64,000 bases of DNA from Streptococcus oralis subsp. tigurinus AZ_3a (GCA_000344275.1 AORU01000002.1:62001-126000), one strand, 5' to 3'; shown: positions 44,363 to 52,453, counted from the first letter of the stretch. Translations and numbers: made by a program. Notes: generated by a model from the letters alone, not told the origin.

Positions 44363-45625
44363 ATGAAAGTATCAAAAAAAATCACATTATTTGGTTTATC
44401 TCTAGCAGGTTTAGCTTTACTAGCTTTCCCTCATTCAGGAAAAGCCTTCGAGCTTGAAGAAGAGTGGGTTATTAAGGGTGGCGTTTGGTATCAAGATGGC
44501 AAAATTCTTCGATTTAATAATGGCCATGAAGTAGATATCAAAGTCTTGGATTTGCCAAAAACTGAGAAAATCGAGTGGAAAGTTACTTTAAATGGTCAAG
44601 ATCAGACTGTCAATTTTCTAGGTCAAGAAAAGGACAAGTCTATGGTCGGTACAGAGGGGCGTTACCTGAATTTCTATGTACCTTATGGCTATAGAGGAGA
44701 TATCAAGGTCGAGGCCAAGAGCGGAAATGAAGTAAAGACCTGGTTCACTAAAGTAGTTGATGATGTATATAATGGTGGAAAGAGTGGATACTACCATATT
44801 AAAGAATCAAATGATCAATACACCTACCTTGATACTAAATGGGACTATCAAACCAAGACCTACACTGCCACTTTACCAGAGACTATCAATGGTCAAAAAG
44901 TCTTTGCTTGGGCAGAGGAGTATGGTAGTATTAAACTTGTAAAACCAGGGATTATCAGTCATTCCTACAGAGGGGGGGGAGTCTTCAGAGAACTTTATCC
45001 GATTGTAAAAGCAGAAAGCTGGCTAAATCTAAAAAATAGTGACGGTGAAACCTGGTACTATCAAAAACAAGGTCAATTAGTTCAAAATGCTTGGGTTAAG
45101 GACAAGGGAACTTGGTACTTTATGAATGATAAAGGTGTCATGTTCAATCAAACTTGGCTCTATCAAGGTAGCAACCGGTATGCCTTTAAATCATCAGGAG
45201 CTATGATTTCAGATGATTGGTTATATGATAATGGCTCTTGGTATTACCTAAAAGACTCAGGTTCTATGGCGACAGGTTGGATCAAAGATAGTGGCTATTG
45301 GTATTATCTAAACAACTCAGGTTCTATGGCAACAGGCTGGGTGAAAGATAGTGGAACTTGGTATTACCTAAACAAGTCAGGTTCTATGGCGACAGGTTGG
45401 ATTAAAGATAGTGGAGCTTGGTATTATCTAAACAACTCAGGTTCTATGGCAACAGGCTGGGTCAAAGATGGTGGAACTTGGTATTACCTAAAAGACTCAG
45501 GTTCTATGGCGACAGGTTGGGTCAAAGATAATGGTAAGTGGTACTATCTCGCATCATCTGGTAATATGCTTCGTAATACCTATACACCTGATGGCTATTA
45601 TGTAGATGATAGTGGAGCTTGGTAA
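44363..45625 (+). CDS. Choline-binding surface protein with unknown N-terminal domain
   Basis: A 420-residue secreted protein: signal peptide (ITLFGLSLAGLALLAFPHSGKA), a roughly 200-residue N-terminal domain I do not recognise (starts WVIKGGVWYQDGKILRFNNGHEVDI), then about ten CW-binding repeats (GWIKDSGYWYYLNNSGSMAT type) from residue 225 to the end. These bind phosphocholine on teichoic acids and hold the protein on the wall. It starts 12 bp after the caspase gene with GGAG, so both are co-transcribed. The neighbour's domain layout is reversed (repeats first). A substrate, inhibitor or partner of the caspase are possibilities, none shown by the sequence. Confidence 0.85.
   Translation: MKVSKKITLFGLSLAGLALLAFPHSGKAFELEEEWVIKGGVWYQDGKILRFNNGHEVDIKVLDLPKTEKIEWKVTLNGQDQTVNFLGQEKDKSMVGTEGRYLNFYVPYGYRGDIKVEAKSGNEVKTWFTKVVDDVYNGGKSGYYHIKESNDQYTYLDTKWDYQTKTYTATLPETINGQKVFAWAEEYGSIKLVKPGIISHSYRGGGVFRELYPIVKAESWLNLKNSDGETWYYQKQGQLVQNAWVKDKGTWYFMNDKGVMFNQTWLYQGSNRYAFKSSGAMISDDWLYDNGSWYYLKDSGSMATGWIKDSGYWYYLNNSGSMATGWVKDSGTWYYLNKSGSMATGWIKDSGAWYYLNNSGSMATGWVKDGGTWYYLKDSGSMATGWVKDNGKWYYLASSGNMLRNTYTPDGYYVDDSGAW
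45210..45560 (+). repeat. Near-identical 60-bp tandem repeats in the choline-binding gene
   Basis: Five to six successive 60-bp units encode GW(I/V)KDSG-WYYL-NSGSMAT. Adjacent alternate units are almost identical at DNA level, so unit number can change by recombination and short-read assembly may miscount them. Confidence 0.8.
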
Positions 45626-45708
45626 TAATCTAGAGTATAAATTTTATTCTATTGACTATTAGTTATAGATTCACAGGCTAAATGATATAAAAGCTACACG
45701 ACAATACG

Positions 45709-45750
45709 AAAAGCGAATCAAAACAACAAATTCTGTTTTGTTCGCTTTTT
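45709..45750 (+). terminator. Terminator of the caspase/choline-binding operon
   Basis: Long stem AAAAGCGAA-tCAAAACA / TGTTTTG-TTCGCTTTT with an 8-nt loop and following T run. Confidence 0.85.
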
Positions 45751-45841
45751 TATTTTATCTGTTAAATTATGGCAAAACAACTTTTATTTATATGATTTTC
45801 ATTTAAGCAAAGAAAAGTAAAAACCTATAACATACAATTTT

Positions 45842-45873
45842 AAAAAGCAAGGAATTCGGATTCCTTGCTTTTT
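45842..45873 (-). terminator. Terminator of lrgAB
   Basis: Perfect 14-bp stem AAAAAGCAAGGAAT / ATTCCTTGCTTTTT with a 4-nt loop, overlapping the lrgB stop. It is symmetrical and may also back up termination from the left. Confidence 0.85.
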
Positions 45874-46567
45874 AACTCAATATCAAACTGGCTACAATAG
45901 GGCTGACAAACACATAGAGAATACCGGTGACACCGATTGCCAAACCACCCATGGCTCCTGCTACAGAACCGTACTGAAAAGCCGTTCCCGTTCCAACTGC
46001 GTGGCCTGTTCCTCCAAGGGAGAGTCCGACAGCCACTGGATCATCAATCTTCAACCACTTCAAAAGGGTTGGCCCGATCACACTGGTTAAAATCCCAGTC
46101 GCCACTACGACAACCAAGGTCACAGTGGTCAGACCTTGCAATTTTTCTGTAATCCCCACTGCCATGGCGGTTGTCACCGACTTGGGGAAGAGAGAAATAG
46201 CTAGGAAAAAGTCCATACCAAATATTTTCGCCACTATGGCAGTGAAGCTAGTATTGACAACCACTGCTAGCAGACTACCAAAGAGAATACTCCGAGCATG
46301 GTGCTTCATCAGATGAAAACTCTTATAAAGCGGAATCCCTAGAGCCACTGTCGATGGGACAATCAAATTGTTCAGATAAACCCCACCTTGGTAGTAATCT
46401 TGGTAAGAAATACCCGTCGCTTTAAGAAGGATGATAATAAAAATTGCCGACAAAAGCAAAGGTGTTGTCAAAGGATGGGGAAAACGTCTGTAAATCAGCA
46501 TTCCCACTAGATAAGCTAGGATAGATAATGCAATCCCAAACAGAGGATTCGATACAAATTCACTCAT
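45872..46567 (-). CDS. lrgB: LrgB/CidB family membrane protein
   Basis: This 231-residue LrgB protein has about six hydrophobic segments. Family motifs: VALGIPLYKSFHLMKHH, SLFPKSVTTAMAVGI, and GTGHAVGTGTAFQYGSVAGAMGGLAIG in the last third. LrgAB systems influence autolysis and, in streptococci and Bacillus relatives, act in pyruvate uptake (established for LrgAB/PftAB-type pairs). It overlaps the lrgA stop (ATGA-type overlap of 4 bp) and ends in a strong terminator. Confidence 0.92.
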   Translation of the reverse strand: MSEFVSNPLFGIALSILAYLVGMLIYRRFPHPLTTPLLLSAIFIIILLKATGISYQDYYQGGVYLNNLIVPSTVALGIPLYKSFHLMKHHARSILFGSLLAVVVNTSFTAIVAKIFGMDFFLAISLFPKSVTTAMAVGITEKLQGLTTVTLVVVVATGILTSVIGPTLLKWLKIDDPVAVGLSLGGTGHAVGTGTAFQYGSVAGAMGGLAIGVTGILYVFVSPIVASLILS

Positions 46568-46938
46568 TTGGCATCTCCTTTCTCATAATCTCCCTCAAAA
46601 CGTCTCTTGATAAACTGAACCACTAGGGCGATGAGGATAATGTTGATGACAGCCGCAAAAAAAACAATCAAAACGATGGGCAAGAGATAAGGAGCAATCA
46701 CATCGAACTTTTCCATGATACCCACTGCTGGCGGCAAAAAGAGAATAGTCATATTGGCCAGCAAGAAATTTCCGACCATGTTGACGTGCCTTGTTCTCAG
46801 CCACTTGAACTGCAGGGCTAGAAAGAGAATAATCAAACCGATAATACTGCCTGGGATGGGCAGATGAAAGAAACTAGAGATTCCCTCACCGATTAGAGAA
46901 ATCACAAAGAGAATCATTAATTGAACATATAATTTCAT
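46564..46938 (-). CDS. lrgA: LrgA/CidA family membrane protein
   Basis: A 124-residue holin-like LrgA protein with four hydrophobic segments. I start at MKLYVQLMILFVISL, with GGAG 6 bp upstream; the in-frame extension to 46968 has no site. Motifs are FHLPIPGSIIGLIILFLALQF and GNFLLANMTILFLPPAVGIM. It partners LrgB in one complex. It is divergent from the MarR gene at 47135; the 196 bp between them holds the MarR-type operator. In other streptococci lrgAB is controlled by LytST; no such genes are in this window. Confidence 0.92.
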   Translation of the reverse strand: MKLYVQLMILFVISLIGEGISSFFHLPIPGSIIGLIILFLALQFKWLRTRHVNMVGNFLLANMTILFLPPAVGIMEKFDVIAPYLLPIVLIVFFAAVINIILIALVVQFIKRRFEGDYEKGDAK

Positions 46939-47022
46939 CCTAGACTCCATGAAATAAACTTCTTGCATACTAGTTTACTCTTTTTTCAGAAAATTTCAAG
47001 GAAATATTGAAATTCTTCTTTC

Positions 47023-47066
47023 TTGCAAGGATTAGCTAAAAGTAGTATAATCATTGCATGCGCAAT
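47023..47066 (+). promoter_or_regulatory. marR promoter with a palindromic operator
   Basis: -35 TTGCAA (47023-47028) and -10 TATAAT (47046-47051) have 17-bp spacing. ATTGCATGCGCAAT (47053-47066), TTGC-N4-GCAA, lies directly after the -10 over the likely start site. This suits self-repression by the MarR protein. Confidence 0.65.
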
Positions 47067-47134
47067 CATCTTGTGTTAGAGAGACAGTCAGTAATGATTT
47101 TGTGATTTTTACTTTGAAAAGAAAGGAGAAAGCA

Positions 47135-47512
47135 ATGACCTATTTGGAAAAGTGGTTTGACTACAACCGCCGTCAAAAGGAAATGGAAGCCTTGTTGGAA
47201 GAAACTATTGCCCAGCAGAGTGAACAAAGGCTGAACTTGAAAGAGTTTTACCTGCTCTACTATCTGAATCTAGCCCAAGAAAAATCTCTACGACAAATTG
47301 ACCTGCCAGATAAACTCTATCTCAGCCCAAGCGCTGTTTCTCGAATGGTGGCTAGATTAGAAGAGAAAAACTGTGGCTTGCTTAGTCGCAGATGTTGCGA
47401 CCAGGATAGACGGGCTAGTTTTATCTGCCTGACTGACGAGGGACAAACAACCCTGGCTTATCTACAAAAAGCTGTCGAAGAAAGATTGGAAACCAGTCTT
47501 GATTTCTTGCCT
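47135..47512 (+). CDS. MarR family transcriptional regulator
   Basis: A 126-residue winged-helix regulator starting MTYLEKWFDYNRRQKEM; AAAGGAG lies 6 bp upstream, and the in-frame extension upstream to 47054 would overlap the operator. The helix-turn-helix (about residues 50-85) has SLRQIDLPDKLYLSPSAVSRMVARLEEKN and the wing DQDRRASFICLTDEG. Three cysteines (CGLLSRRCCDQDR) lie at the wing, which might make it thiol-sensitive; this is suggestive next to thioredoxin but unproven. The stop is at about 47513-47515. Confidence 0.88.
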
Positions 47513-47533
47513 TAATGAGTATTTTTTAAAAAA

Positions 47534-47584
47534 GTTGCGTGCGCAATCATTTTTCTTGACATTCCTCTTTTCAAGGAGTACAAT
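47534..47584 (+). promoter_or_regulatory. DUF4649-trxA promoter with MarR-type operator
   Basis: TTGCGTGCGCAA (47536-47547 by arms) differs from the marR site by one base. Eight bases later is -35 TTGACA (47556-47561), then exactly 17 bp, then -10 TACAAT (47579-47584). The operator lies upstream of the -35, unlike at marR. Confidence 0.7.
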
Positions 47585-47613
47585 AAAGTCAAGATTGAAC
47601 AAAGGAGTTTTAT

Positions 47614-47835
47614 ATGATCGAAATTACCTATCTAGATACCAGCAAACAAGAGAGAACCATGACGTTCGAGTCTTACGAAGACTTTGAACGTTCTCAACAA
47701 GCTTGCCTTATCGGTGTCGCAGACTATTACCCAGTTCAAAAATTGACCTATAATGGTCATGATTTGGACTACCATGGGACTTACGGAGATGTCTTCTTCT
47801 ATCTCATGAAACAAGATTTAAGCCAATATAACTAA
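47614..47835 (+). CDS. DUF4649 family protein
   Basis: A 73-residue acidic soluble protein (MIEITYLDTSKQERTMTF...), of the DUF4649 family conserved in streptococci. It has the motif ADYYPVQKLTYNGHDLDYHGTYGDVFF. AAAGGAG precedes the ATG. It lies 15 bp before trxA, sharing its promoter. Function is unknown; co-expression with thioredoxin under a MarR-type operator suggests a role in redox or stress handling. Confidence 0.85.
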   Translation: MIEITYLDTSKQERTMTFESYEDFERSQQACLIGVADYYPVQKLTYNGHDLDYHGTYGDVFFYLMKQDLSQYN

Positions 47836-47850
47836 AAAAGGAGAAATACA

Positions 47851-48165
47851 ATGGCAAAAGCAATTACAGATGCAACATTCGAACAAGAAACAAAAGACGG
47901 ATTGGTCTTGGTAGACTTCTGGGCAACTTGGTGTGGTCCATGTCGTATGCAAGGTCCAATCTTGGATAAATTGTCTGAAGAACTTTCAGAAGATGTCTTG
48001 AAGATCGTTAAAATGGACGTTGATGAAAATCCAAACACAGCTCGTGTATTTGGTATCATGTCTATCCCTACTCTTCTCTTCAAGAAAGATGGACAAGTTG
48101 TTAAACAAGTTGCAGGTGTCCACACTGCAGAACAAATCAAGGCCATCGTTGCTGAATTAAGCTAA
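47851..48165 (+). CDS. trxA: Thioredoxin
   Basis: This 104-residue disulfide reductase has the active-site WCGPC in DFWATWCGPCRM (about residues 28-32), the cis-Pro in SIPTLLFKKDG and the fold's C-terminal helix. It reduces cytoplasmic protein disulfides. It is downstream of the DUF4649 gene in a two-gene unit and followed by a strong terminator at 48173. All catalytic residues are intact. Confidence 0.97.
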   Translation: MAKAITDATFEQETKDGLVLVDFWATWCGPCRMQGPILDKLSEELSEDVLKIVKMDVDENPNTARVFGIMSIPTLLFKKDGQVVKQVAGVHTAEQIKAIVAELS

Positions 48166-48172
48166 TCAAAGG

Positions 48173-48206
48173 AGAGACCAAATGCATTCATTTGGTCTCT
48201 TTTTTC
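48173..48206 (+). terminator. Terminator of trxA
   Basis: Perfect 12-bp stem AGAGACCAAATG / CATTTGGTCTCT with a 4-nt loop and a T run. Confidence 0.9.
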
Positions 48207-48257
48207 TTGCCCTTTGCCATTTTTCAAAAAATATGCTAGACTGTAACTAGAATATTA

Positions 48258-48291
48258 CGATGTTTGGGACATGCCATCGCTAAAAAAAACC
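48258..48291 (+). promoter_or_regulatory. Probable preQ1-I riboswitch aptamer
   Basis: P1 stem CGATG / CATCG encloses a 12-nt loop, then an A-rich strand leads to CC. The size pattern 5-12-5 plus A-rich linker equals the B. subtilis queC aptamer. The loop GGG can pair with the downstream CC (pseudoknot P2), and the loop's last base is C, the preQ1-pairing position. With a terminator and queCDEF downstream this is a strong candidate. Confidence 0.72.
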
Positions 48292-48308
48292 TCTACTTGG
48301 TATTTTTT

Positions 48309-48330
48309 AGCTCCCTCTAGGGAGCTTTTT
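48309..48330 (+). terminator. Riboswitch expression-platform terminator
   Basis: Perfect 7-bp stem AGCTCCC / GGGAGCT with a 4-nt loop and T run, 18 bp after the aptamer and 38 bp before queC. It fits preQ1-triggered termination. Confidence 0.8.
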
Positions 48331-48367
48331 GCGTGCTCTGAACATTTCCCATTTTGGAAGGAGTACT

Positions 48368-49021
48368 ATGAAACGTCAATCAGCCTTGGTCGTCTTTAGT
48401 GGCGGTCAAGATTCAACAACCTGCCTTTTCTGGGCCAAGCAACACTATGAAAGGGTCGAAGCCGTTACCTTTGCCTACGGTCAACGCCACCATTTAGAAA
48501 TTCAAGTGGCCAAAGAAATCGCTGAGGAACAAGGAATTCGTCATCATATCCTAGATATGTCTCTGCTAGGACAAATTACTGAAAATGCCTTGACTTCAGA
48601 TTTAGAAATTGAGCAAAAAGAAGGAGAGGTTCCTAATACCTTCGTTGACGGTCGCAATCATCTCTTTCTGTCCTTTGCGGCAGTCCTTGCCAAGCAGCGT
48701 GGAATTACGGATATCGTGACAGGAGTGTGCGAAACAGACTTCTCAGGTTATCCTGACTGTCGGGATGTCTTTGTCAAATCACTCAATGTCACGCTCAACC
48801 TTGCTATGGATTACGACTTTGTGATCCAAACGCCTCTCATGTGGCTAGACAAGGCTGAAACTTGGAAATTAGCTGACCAACTTGGTGCCTTTGACTACGT
48901 TCGTGAGAAGACCTTGACCTGCTACAATGGGATTATCGGTACTGGTTGTGGAGATTGTCCTGCCTGCCATCTACGCCAACATGGTTTAGAGTTTTATCTC
49001 TCTCAGAAAGGAGAGGCCTGA
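48368..49021 (+). CDS. queC: 7-cyano-7-deazaguanine synthase QueC
   Basis: A 217-residue PP-loop ATPase converting 7-carboxy-7-deazaguanine to preQ0. The start [22 protein letters not shown] has AAGGAG upstream; an in-frame ATG-like start at 48329 lies in the terminator. The PP-loop is SGGQDS (residues 10-15). A C-terminal zinc site [14 protein letters not shown] is present. It starts the queCDEF operon; its stop overlaps the queD start (TGATG). Confidence 0.96.
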   Translation: MKRQSALVVFSGGQDSTTCLFWAKQHYERVEAVTFAYGQRHHLEIQVAKEIAEEQGIRHHILDMSLLGQITENALTSDLEIEQKEGEVPNTFVDGRNHLFLSFAAVLAKQRGITDIVTGVCETDFSGYPDCRDVFVKSLNVTLNLAMDYDFVIQTPLMWLDKAETWKLADQLGAFDYVREKTLTCYNGIIGTGCGDCPACHLRQHGLEFYLSQKGEA

Positions 49022-49464
49022 TGTTTTTTGCCCCCAAAGAAATCAAACAAGAAACTGGGGAATCTCTTGTCTACAATCCTCACAGAACCTTAGTCTCAAA
49101 AGAATTTACCTTCGATGCTGCCCACCACCTCTTTCACTATGAAGGAAAATGCAAATCCCTGCACGGCCACACCTACCATTTGCAAATCGCTGTCAGTGGA
49201 TTTTTAGATGAACGGGGTATGACCTATGACTTTGGAGACATAAAAGCTATCTACAAGAACTACTTAGAGCCCCACTTGGATCATCGCTATCTCAATGAGA
49301 CCCTGCCCTATATGAACACGACTGCTGAAAATATGGTTTACTGGATTTTCCAAACCATGAGCCAAGAGTTGCCAGACGAGCGCGGTCTCCGTTTGGAATA
49401 TGTTCGCCTCTATGAAACTCCGACTGCCTTTGCAGAGTTTAGACGGGAGTGGTTAGATGACTAA
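49021..49464 (+). CDS. queD: 6-carboxytetrahydropterin synthase QueD
   Basis: A 147-residue enzyme making 6-carboxy-tetrahydropterin from dihydroneopterin triphosphate. The start [14 protein letters not shown] overlaps the queC stop. Zinc-binding His residues lie in FDAAHHLFHYEGKCKSLHGHTYHL (with catalytic Cys in GKCKSLHGH); the further pattern DFGDIKAI and HLDHRYLNE follow. It overlaps queE by 8 bp. Confidence 0.95.
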   Translation: MFFAPKEIKQETGESLVYNPHRTLVSKEFTFDAAHHLFHYEGKCKSLHGHTYHLQIAVSGFLDERGMTYDFGDIKAIYKNYLEPHLDHRYLNETLPYMNTTAENMVYWIFQTMSQELPDERGLRLEYVRLYETPTAFAEFRREWLDD

Positions 49465-50173
49465 GGAACGTGTCCTCAAACTACCAGTTCTGGAAATTTT
49501 CGGCCCAACCTTTCAAGGTGAAGGTCGAGCTATTGGCCAGAAAACCATGTTTGTCCGCACTGCTGGTTGCGACTACCACTGCGACTGGTGCGACTCTGCT
49601 TTTACTTGGGATGGTTCTGAAAAACCAACTCGCATGACAGCTGATGAAGTAATCGCTGAATTAGATAAACTAGGAAGCTACGACTATGTCACCCTATCTG
49701 GGGGAAATCCTGCTATCCTAGCAGCCAACATGGCAGAATTGGTCACCAAACTCAAGAAACGTGGTGTCACTCTTGCCGTTGAAACCCAGGGATCTCGCTG
49801 GCAAAATTGGTTAAAAGATATTGACCAGGTCACTCTGAGTCCCAAACCTCCTTCATCCAAGATGGAAGTCAATTTCGAAACCTTAGACTTTATCGTTTCC
49901 CAACTAGATCCAGACAAGGTCACCTTTAAAATCCCTGTCTTTGATGATGCCGATTTGGCCTTTGCCAAAGGGATTCAAGAACGTTATCAACCAGATGTCC
50001 TCTTTTTATCGGCTGGAAATCCTGAGCCCAAGGCTACAGGAAATATTGTCCAAGACCAACTGGATCGCCTCAAAGAACTCTGGGAACGCGTCGCTGCTGA
50101 CGATAGCTGGGGCAATGTCCGCGTCCTTCCTCAACTTCATACCCTCCTCTACGACAACCAACGTGGGGTTTAA
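49457..50173 (+). CDS. queE: 7-carboxy-7-deazaguanine synthase QueE
   Basis: A 238-residue radical-SAM enzyme that rearranges 6-carboxytetrahydropterin to 7-carboxy-7-deazaguanine. The iron-sulfur motif is CDYHCDWCDSAFTWDG (C-x3-C-x2-C, residues about 34-41). EIFGPTFQGEGRAIGQ precedes it, and the GGNPAI motif follows. It overlaps queD and precedes queF by 17 bp. Confidence 0.95.
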   Translation: MTKERVLKLPVLEIFGPTFQGEGRAIGQKTMFVRTAGCDYHCDWCDSAFTWDGSEKPTRMTADEVIAELDKLGSYDYVTLSGGNPAILAANMAELVTKLKKRGVTLAVETQGSRWQNWLKDIDQVTLSPKPPSSKMEVNFETLDFIVSQLDPDKVTFKIPVFDDADLAFAKGIQERYQPDVLFLSAGNPEPKATGNIVQDQLDRLKELWERVAADDSWGNVRVLPQLHTLLYDNQRGV

Positions 50174-50190
50174 ATTAGAAAGAAAAAATC

Positions 50191-50682
50191 ATGTCACAAC
50201 AAGAAGAAATGAAAAACCTTAGCCTCCTCGGCAACAAAGAAACCAACTACATTTTTGACTATCAACCAGAAGTCCTCGAATCCTTTGACAATCGTCATGT
50301 GGAAAATGACTATTTCATCAAATTCAACTGTCCTGAATTTACCTCGCTTTGTCCTATTACGGCTCAGCCAGACTTTGCGACCATTTATATTTCCTACATT
50401 CCTGACAAGCTCTGTGTCGAGTCAAAATCCCTCAAACTCTACCTCTTTAGCTATCGAAATCATGGGGATTTTCACGAAAACTGTATCAACACCATCGGGA
50501 AAGACTTGGTCAATCTACTAGACCCTCGCTATTTAGAAGTCTGGGGAAAATTCACTCCGCGCGGCGGCATTTCAATCGACCCTTACTACAACTATGGTAA
50601 ACCTGGAACTAAGTATGAAGGCTTGGCAGAACAACGCCTCTTCCAACACGACCTCTACCCAGAGAAAATTGACAACCGTTAA
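50191..50682 (+). CDS. queF: NADPH-dependent 7-cyano-7-deazaguanine reductase QueF
   Basis: A 163-residue nitrile reductase making preQ1 from preQ0. Catalytic Cys is in [16 protein letters not shown] (family E(S/L)[14 protein letters not shown] pattern is seen as [21 protein letters not shown]). C-terminal [17 protein letters not shown] is typical. It completes preQ1 supply for queuosine tRNA modification. Its TAA stop is immediately adjacent to a BOX repeat. Confidence 0.96.
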   Translation: MSQQEEMKNLSLLGNKETNYIFDYQPEVLESFDNRHVENDYFIKFNCPEFTSLCPITAQPDFATIYISYIPDKLCVESKSLKLYLFSYRNHGDFHENCINTIGKDLVNLLDPRYLEVWGKFTPRGGISIDPYYNYGKPGTKYEGLAEQRLFQHDLYPEKIDNR

Positions 50683-50823
50683 TACTCTTCGAAGATCTCT
50701 TCAAGCCGCGTCAACGTCGCCTTGCCGTAGGTATGTTACTGACTTCGTCAGTTCTATCCACAACCCCAAAACAGTGCTTTGAGCAACCTGCGGCTAGTTT
50801 GCTCTTTGATTTTCATTGAGTAT
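50682..50823. repeat. BOX repeat (A-B-C type, about 142 bp)
   Basis: Begins ATACTCTTCGAAGATCTC and ends TTTTCATTGAGTAT. The middle has GTCGCCTTGCCGTAG, the reverse complement of the well-known BOX core, and TGACTTCGTCAGTTCTATC. It begins at the queF stop codon, so the operon transcript runs into it and would form the BOX fold. Confidence 0.85.
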
Positions 50824-50834
50824 AAACAGATACG

Positions 50835-50873
50835 AAAAAGCCCTGTTCCTCAAGATGAGGAGCAAGGCTTTTT
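50835..50873 (-). terminator. Terminator of the aquaporin gene
   Basis: Stem AAAAAGCC / GGCTTTTT with an inner TCCTC/GAGGA stem. On the minus strand it follows the aquaporin stop. Confidence 0.8.
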
Positions 50874-50882
50874 GAGTTTCAA

Positions 50883-51551
50883 TTATTCTTCTGTTCCAAG
50901 AAAGTTTTTCGCAACAAGAGCTGCAAGAATACCACCAACAATTGGGGCAAGGATGAAAATCCATACTTGTTGAAGGGCTGCGCCACCTACCAAGACAGCA
51001 GGAGCCAAGCTACGAGCTGGGTTTACTGAAAGTCCAGTGATATTCAATCCCACAAGGATCAAGGCTGTCAATGACAAACCGATTACCAAACCAGCGATTG
51101 CGCCATTACCTTTGCTTGCTGAAGTGACAGTCATGATAACTAGAACAAACAAGAAAGTTGCGATGACTTCAAACAAGAATCCACCAAAGACAGTGACACC
51201 GTTTGCCAAGGCATTTTCGCCAAGACTAGCAGTCGACATACCTGAGTTAGACAAGAGGAAGAATACTGCAGCTGACGCAAGGAAAGCTCCAACTACTTGT
51301 CCAAGAATGTAGTTTACAAGCTCAGAAGATGACAAGCGTTTATTTACAAACATAGCGATCGAAACCGCCGGGTTCAAGTGAGCCCCTGAAATCGTCCCAA
51401 TTGAGTAAGCTGCAACTACGATTGCCAAGCCAAAAGCAAGAGCAATCCCAAGGTGCCCAAGACCTTCAACACCATTCCCAAAAACAACAGCTCCTGTTCC
51501 AATGAACACAAGCATAAATGTACCGATTAATTCAGCAACAAATTTTTTCAT
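50883..51551 (-). CDS. MIP family aquaporin (AqpZ/GlpF-like)
   Basis: A 222-residue channel with six membrane helices and both NPA motifs (SGAHLNPAVS and LSVNPARSLAPA). I start at MKKFVAELIGTFMLVF; the in-frame upstream extension to 51611 lacks a family match. Selectivity (water against glycerol or other small solutes) cannot be set firmly from sequence; the length and the SVNPARS pattern favour AqpZ type. In pneumococcus a homologue lies next to the queuosine-thioredoxin region. Confidence 0.9.
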   Translation of the reverse strand: MKKFVAELIGTFMLVFIGTGAVVFGNGVEGLGHLGIALAFGLAIVVAAYSIGTISGAHLNPAVSIAMFVNKRLSSSELVNYILGQVVGAFLASAAVFFLLSNSGMSTASLGENALANGVTVFGGFLFEVIATFLFVLVIMTVTSASKGNGAIAGLVIGLSLTALILVGLNITGLSVNPARSLAPAVLVGGAALQQVWIFILAPIVGGILAALVAKNFLGTEE

Positions 51552-51661
51552 GATAAGTCTCCTTTTTTTCGAACTATGTATTAGTCTATCAAAAGAAGGA
51601 AAGGGTTTCAAGAAAATTGACTGGAAAGTTATTTGAAAATCATGAAACGACTCGCTTATCC

Positions 51662-52453
51662 TTAGTACTGAAAAGATTGAATGGCTTCTTTCAAGGCATC
51701 TTGTATACTATTTCTCTGGTCAAGTTGGATATAGACTTCCAACAGACAGGATCTGAAGTTGGAAAATGTATAAAAATCTTCCCTCTCTTCTATTGGAAAG
51801 TCAACCGTTTTCATCCAAGAAGCTACTTGTTCCTGCTCTAATTTTCCTTGCAAAATGGGTTCATAAAGTACTCTCGCTAAGCGCCAATCTTCATCATTTG
51901 TAAAACGAATCTCAACACGTTTAAAGATTTTCCCAATGATTTAAAATGCTTCGGCTATATCTGACTTTGGAAAGCTAGGGTGGCATATAACTTCCGTCAA
52001 GAGATCAGCTCCATGCGCAAAAGCGTGAACCCAACCATACTGATTTGAAAAACCTGTCGTATCCTTTTCTTTTTTTAGGTAATACAAACCTTGAGACAGC
52101 ATAGCATTTCTTATATCAGCTTTTAAACCTTTATAGAAAAGAGAGTGCTCGTTACCATCTGCAGACAAAAGATTGGCATAAATAAGCGCCCTAAAAGAAC
52201 GTTTAAGAGCCGAAACTCCTCTACTATCAATCTCTTTGTATAGACCTTCATCAGAGGAGACCTCTTCTGAGATAAACTGAAACTGCTCAAGGGAAAACAA
52301 CTCTTCTTGAATCCCTCTAGCCAAACTCGTAAAAACAAGTTCGTCTCGAATTTCTGGAGAGGGATCTCCCAAATGCTCGATCAACCACTGAATTTCTTCT
52401 CGGCTATAGCTTGGTTTTTCTTCTGTCACTTTTCTTTGTAATTTTTTACGCAT
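51662..52453 (-). pseudogene. DUF2785 family protein, interrupted by an in-frame stop
   Basis: The first 170 codons (MRKKLQRKVTEEKPSYSREEIQWL...) contain the DUF2785 pattern YGWVHAFAHGADLLTEVICHP, then a TAA at 51941-51943. The same frame continues without any shift for another 93 codons (IIGKIFKRVEIRFTNDEDWRLARVLYE...) to the normal end at 51662. A single substitution thus truncates the gene; a 170-residue product may still be made. Ribosome site AGAGG precedes the ATG. Confidence 0.8.

Noticed and set aside
46939..47134. N-terminal extension of the MarR gene to 47054
   Set aside because: It would translate through the operator and lacks a ribosome site; AAAGGAG supports the start at 47135.
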